The notes below the pieces were generated by a model, which saw only the letters and a list, made by a program, of their open reading frames with translations, was not told where the DNA came from and did not search any database. Below, piece after piece: positions 59,760 through 64,000 of a stretch of 64,000 nucleotides of DNA (its first letter is position 1; each line of letters begins with the position of its first letter). Both the position numbers and the translations under genes were made by a program. The stretch covers positions 2,601,492 through 2,665,491 of the forward strand of contig JACYXH010000135.1 in assembly GCA_026745465.1 (NCBI GenBank). The letters run 5' to 3'. This stretch comes from Lota lota (lineage: Eukaryota > Chordata > Actinopteri > Gadiformes > Lotidae).

Positions 59760-61342
59760 TCAATATACAGTACAACGTGTGTATCTCTCCAAATGTAAAA
59801 CACATAATACTGATTTAGAGTAGCACCAATTTATCCGTAAAAACAAAAGGGTAAATAAACATATTTGCATCGTTATGAATAATTTAGTAGTATAACTTAT
59901 TTTTATGAATGGAGATACGTCATTCAACAAGGCTAACTATATAGGGACACATTTACAAAACAAACATAATGCATCACACAATTAAAGTTACGGCAAATGA
60001 CGTGTTGATAACCAATCTCATCTTGCTATGCTATGTTTTACCTTATGATGGATCCGAGTAGACATTTACAAAATGATAACATCAACAATACTGATTCGGT
60101 TTGATTGATCGATAATAGGCCAGAGACAACAGAGAGCTAACTTTGGGGTAGGTTGAGGGTAGTGCAAGGCAGTAAGGGTGTGGATTGCAAGTGAGCAGCA
60201 AGACAAGAAAATCATAGGCCATAACACTCTGATCGCTCTCTTTTTTGCGTTGCGTATGTCATGTCCAGAAAACAAATCGAACTACAGAAAAAAACACTTC
60301 ACCTTCTAAACCTGATTTGGTTGCTTCCCAATTTTCCCCAAATAAATGGGACAAAACTAGACCCTGAACACGAAGTTGTGAAGTGAAGGGCTTAGTTAAT
60401 AGATTCTAGATGACCAGGAGATGGGGGAGGGGGGTTCGCTGTAGGGCTAATTGGCCCACAAGAGACGTGGAGAACACATCTCCCAAGTAGTTAAGGCAAA
60501 GCCCCCATCCCCATGCAGCCTCCCTCCAGCCAGCAGGATTCTGGGAGGGGGGGAGACGCATAATTAACCCTATGTCTTTTCAGGAGCGAGAACCCCCCCC
60601 CCCTCTGTGTGGCTCCCCAGACTCTCAGCATGTGCCACTAGAGGAGTTGTTCAATAAGCCCAAACCGGACACAAAAGAGGAAAATGGTGCTTCAAGAGGT
60701 TACTTATAGAGGAAAAAAGAAAAGAAAAGACGAAGCAAGGTGCGCCACACTCTTCCAGATTTCAAAAACAATCACGGCGACCGAGGAAAGTGTAGCCATG
60801 GACAGAGCCATCTAAACGGTTTTATTCATAATAGGCCGATGTTCAACGATGGTAAAAGATGATCAGAAATGAGCACAATAGGCTTTTCTCAGCTATGAGA
60901 AACCGTCACTTATTTATCTAATTTGATTGGCTGGAGATGTTTTTAAACAACATTTAAGGAAATCAATTGCGGCCCACCCAAGGCCAGACTGAGATTCAGT
61001 GTGAAACAAAAACAAGAATATCTGGATGGTTTCACGTGGCTAATTTGACCCAGTTCAATCCTTGTATGTTCGATATATGCTTAGATGACTCGGAGCCCTG
61101 ATTTGAGTCGTGTGGTTTTCTGTGTGCTTATCCCTCCCTTGCATGACATGCATCTTTGATTCTCATTGAGACGCATGGTAATAAGCACATGGCAAGACAA
61201 ACAGGAACACAATTTGAATTCTGCTGTATTAGGCTATATAGTAAAAACAAATCGGTAGCATTCTTAATTCCTTACATTAATTAAAAACAACATTGTTGGC
61301 CTGACATTATAACAGCTGGATTTAGTCAAAAAAAATTAAAAT

Positions 61343-61394
61343 CATATTTCATATACCGTCAATCTTCGTTGAAGATTGACTGTATATGAATATG
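61343..61394. repeat. imperfect hairpin, 24 bp stem
   Basis: CATATTTCATATACCGTCAA... pairs with its mirror around a 3 nt loop (61368-61370), with one mismatch and one bulge. The inner 10 bp, GTCAATCTTC/GAAGATTGAC, are perfect. Confidence 0.88.
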
Positions 61395-61873
61395 CTACTC
61401 AGGCATATCATCGCAAATACCAACTGGTCTTCACAAACCTACTCAAATATCACCAACAAAATGGAAGGTAAAACATGCACATTTAATTTGAGGGCGCGAT
61501 GTTGTTTTCCAGGGAAATCGTCATTAAAGGCCATTGTAGGATCTAGAGAAACGCTTCCTAAAAGCTTGGCAATTATCTGCACTTGCTGCACAATTTGCTT
61601 TATAGGAACAGCGCTCCAAAGCACGTCATCTTAAATAGACAGAATAACAATGGTAAGAGATGAACAGACATTGGCACTCAATGATTTTCTAAGACGAGAG
61701 GTTTTGGCTTCACTTCCAACCAGGCAAGAGAGGAAAGAGTCCGATAAACTGGAGTTAGCTGAACACGTAATTTACTTCTGCTGAAATCAATAACTGCAGG
61801 ACCGATAAGGCAAGACTGCTATTCATGGCGAAACCCATTTCTGAGTGTCAGGATGGTCTCATGAGGCTAACCT

Positions 61874-61909
61874 CCCCCCCCCCCCCCCCCCCACCCCCCC
61901 GACCCCCCC
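61874..61909. repeat. C-rich run
   Basis: Two long C runs separated by A and GA, in the convergent 3' region. Confidence 0.85.
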
Positions 61910-62499
61910 CCTTTATTATACAAGAAGAGAATCCCTTTGACGAGAAGGTAATACAATCCACAGCTCCTCAGATCATGGGAACGTCAGCGTGATGTGGATT
62001 AATGGAGTGTCCCGGAATTTTACTGCCAGGAGATCAGTCAAAACAATTGGGATGTATGAGATAATGAATGATGAGTGAGGTCCAAAATCCTCACTCCAAG
62101 GGGGTGAAATGATCCAATGTTCAGCTTCACTTCAAACTGCATTGCCCCATGTGGCCTGGGAACATAATAAAGTGGAAATAAAACTAAATTGACTACTGAC
62201 AGATGCATAGTCTACTCTACGGGTACATTGTAAAAACTTACCCAGCAGCCCTCTCTATCCATCGTAATGTTAATATTAAACACACCAACAGATCTATTCC
62301 AAAACCTTGTGTAGCCAAAAGCCCCCCCCCCCGATCCTCCCAAAGGAAACATGAAAATCGGACAGGCAGCATGGGTTGCTTCAGCCCTCCGAAGTGAGGT
62401 TATCATCATCATCGCTAAAAAGTTAAAAGTTCTCAATTCATATGAACACACACCCGGGTTCATAAATACAGTTGGACTTCAAGCTCTTTGCATTTTCAT

Positions 62500-62592
62500 G
62501 TGTGTGTGTGTGTACGTGTTGTGTGTGTGTGTGTGCGCGTGCATGTGTGTGTCTGTTTGCATGTGTGTGTGTGCGTGTGTGTGTGTCTGTGT
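62500..62592. repeat. (GT)n-rich stretch
   Basis: Imperfect GT array with GCGTGCATG interruptions, immediately after the col19a1 stop codon on the sense strand. Confidence 0.85.
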
Positions 62593-62593
62593 T

Positions 62594-62787
62594 TTAAGTC
62601 CCCTTGACGTTCTTGGTGTGGGGTCTTGATGCCAGGCTAGCGTAATAAGCACACTGGCTGGGGTCACACTGGCCGGGGGGCCCAGGGGGCCCGGTCTGCC
62701 CGTGGGGGCCGGGGTTTCCTGGCTCTCCCTGGGTGCCCACTTGTCCCGGGCTGCCGTCTTTACCGTAGCCGGGCAGACCGGCTGGGC
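62594..62787 (-). CDS. col19a1: col19a1 terminal coding exon
   Basis: Encodes GPAGLPGYGKDGSPGQVG through GPPGPPGQCDPSQCAYYASL and stops at TAA (62596-62594). The YGKDG interruption and the Cys-x4-Cys end are FACIT features. Acceptor GTCCCAG behind a C-rich tract. Confidence 0.86.
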
Positions 62788-63277
62788 CTGGGACGGGGGG
62801 AAAGACAGTGTTACCTTCACCAACACAGCCACTGCAGGGAAGCAAGCTATTAGCGAGATAAGGGCAGGGTTAGGTAGCCAAAACAGAAGCCGTCTGCCAT
62901 CTGATTGGATGGAAAGTAGCCAAATGTTAATGTTAATGCAGCTCTCAATGTGCCTTCCCTTTATGGCATCACAGGCCACAAATCAGGATGTATTTACAGT
63001 GTGTTATCTAAGGTCAGCACTTAGCCGAATGCGGGCTGCTGCATTTAATGAGATCCCGATAAGCGGCGGGGGTTTCCATCTTTTTGCTACAAAGTGTATT
63101 TACCAATCCTTTTGTCCGAGGAGACGGCGGTTGCGTGATTAAGAAGTGTTTCTAGGGGAATACATTTCATGAGGATAGTAGCGGGGTGAGAGATGTTACC
63201 TATAGGACCGGTCGGTCCTTTCTCTCCTCTTTCCCCGACGCCATTTTCTCCCTTTTCACCTCTGGCTCCTCGTTCCC
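62594..63277 (-). CDS. col19a1: second FACIT collagen, probably col19a1, last two coding exons
   Basis: The gene is on the minus strand and converges on col9a1. Two exons are visible, 63277-63200 and 62787-62594; the rest lies beyond the right edge. The C-terminal sequence GQCDPSQCAYYASLASRP with tail NVKGT closely resembles what I remember of the COL19A1 C-terminus (CDPSQCAYFASLAARP, NVKGP). Location next to COL9A1 is the same as in human 6q13. Type XIX collagen is a FACIT of basement membrane zones. Another FACIT paralogue cannot be excluded without a search. Confidence 0.78.
63200..63277 (-). CDS. col19a1: col19a1 penultimate coding exon
   Basis: A 78 bp exon encoding GERGARGEKGENGVGERGEK then GPTGPI. 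It includes one G-V/GER imperfection. Acceptor CACCCAG/GG, donor ATAG/GTAACA, phase 1 to phase 1. Confidence 0.85.
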   Translation of the reverse strand, partial: GNEEPEVKREKMASGKEERKDRPVL

Positions 63278-64000
63278 CTGGGTGGGAAAACAACACATTG
63301 GTCTCCAGGGTTTCGTTCACACCGCGAGCCTTAACGCTCGATTTCGGATTTTCAGATCCGATCTTTTGTTTCCGATCTTTTTGTTTCGTTGTTCACGTTA
63401 ATCGATGGAATGTGGCCAGTATCGGACTCCAGTGTGCCCACAGTCTGAACTGGGGCACCGCATGTGCAAAAGAACACGGAGGTAAACGTGGAGGCCAGGG
63501 AGGACGCTGTGACGGTTGGATCTGTAAGTAGTGTTGACACGGTGCGGCCATTTTCTTTTTCACACTGGCGGATGTCATTTTGATCAAATGATCGTTTATT
63601 CCCTTTTCATTTCTAAAGCGGTTCAATTTGTTAACACGCTAAAAGAAGTGTAATTTTAATAACACAAAACGCGAACCTACAATATCCCGTAGGATTGCTA
63701 CGTGAAACTCAGTGGCTTTCAGATCAACTCATCAGTCCGAGTCCGACTTTCATCAGTTTGGATGAAATTGCAGGTGCTAGTCAAGGTGCTTTTCAAGAGA
63801 AAAAGCAAAGGCGCTATTGTGGGTGACGGATCGCCAGAATAGGAAAAAAATATAGAATTATTAATCGATATAGATCTGCATCTGATTCAGGACCACATAT
63901 GACGGTGGCCCAGATCAGAACCGTTGTTAACTGCCTGCCAGCTTCAAATCTCCCTTCGCTGCTTCGTATCCGTAACGTATTCCCCACCCTACCAAGCTAA

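Larger units (their letters stand above)
58213..62593. other. convergent intergenic/3'UTR region
   Basis: No coding exon is supported here. It contains a short 14 bp tandem repeat (59023-59106), a strong imperfect hairpin (61343-61394), C runs near 60593 and 61874, and candidate poly(A) signals for both flanking genes. Confidence 0.6.

Noticed and set aside
63475-63530. Plus-strand GGKRGGQGG peptide resembling collagen triplets
   Set aside because: No regular Gly-X-Y pattern beyond three triplets, no splice sites in register, and opposite to the col19a1 strand.

Overview
The window is vertebrate nuclear DNA, most probably from a teleost fish. Genes are split into many short exons with GT-AG introns. 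The coding exons match vertebrate FAM135 and fibril-associated collagen families. Intergenic and intronic DNA is unusually rich in long dinucleotide microsatellites ((CA)n, (GA)n), in homopolymer C/G runs and in minisatellites. That density resembles cod-like (gadiform) genomes, but the species is an inference. There are no prokaryotic operons, CRISPR arrays, phage genes or rRNA/tRNA genes. All gene names come from remembered family sequences, not from a search.

Layout. (1) 1-29.7 kb, minus strand: fam135b, a FAM135 family protein with a C-terminal lipase-like (DUF676) fold. Thirteen coding exons are visible, from the start codon at 23610 down to an exon at 1454-1620. That last exon breaks off inside the hydrolase domain, so the rest of the gene lies beyond the left edge. 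A putative non-coding first exon ends at a strong donor at 29521. (2) 30-35.4 kb: intergenic region between divergent genes. (3) 35.4-58.2 kb, plus strand: an apparently complete col9a1 (type IX collagen alpha-1), which I resolve into 37 exons: signal peptide, NC4 (laminin G/TSPN-like), COL3, NC3, COL2, NC2, COL1 and NC1. The COL2 exons sum to exactly 339 residues, the size known for type IX collagen. (4) 58.2-62.6 kb: shared 3' intergenic/3'UTR region. (5) 62.6-63.3 kb, minus strand: the last two coding exons of a second collagen gene, probably col19a1, convergent on col9a1 and continuing off the right edge.

Relationships. Type IX and type XIX collagens are FACIT collagens of the extracellular matrix; FAM135B is a poorly understood protein expressed mainly in brain. 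Order and orientation (FAM135 / COL9A1 / COL19A1) mirror the human 6q13 block FAM135A-COL9A1-COL19A1. The FAM135 member here, however, looks like FAM135B by its N-terminus and by several internal motifs. This would be a whole-genome-duplication copy of the block, and it is the main evolutionary observation in the window.

Oddities. There are two single-base frame disruptions in col9a1 (signal-peptide exon and NC4 exon), a GC-AG intron and tandem alternative acceptors in fam135b, and expandable polyQ and polyG tracts in the fam135b long exon. Microsatellites sit directly in splice-acceptor tracts. A decayed THAP-domain relic lies in a col9a1 intron, and there are several strong hairpins. I found no convincing undescribed molecular system.
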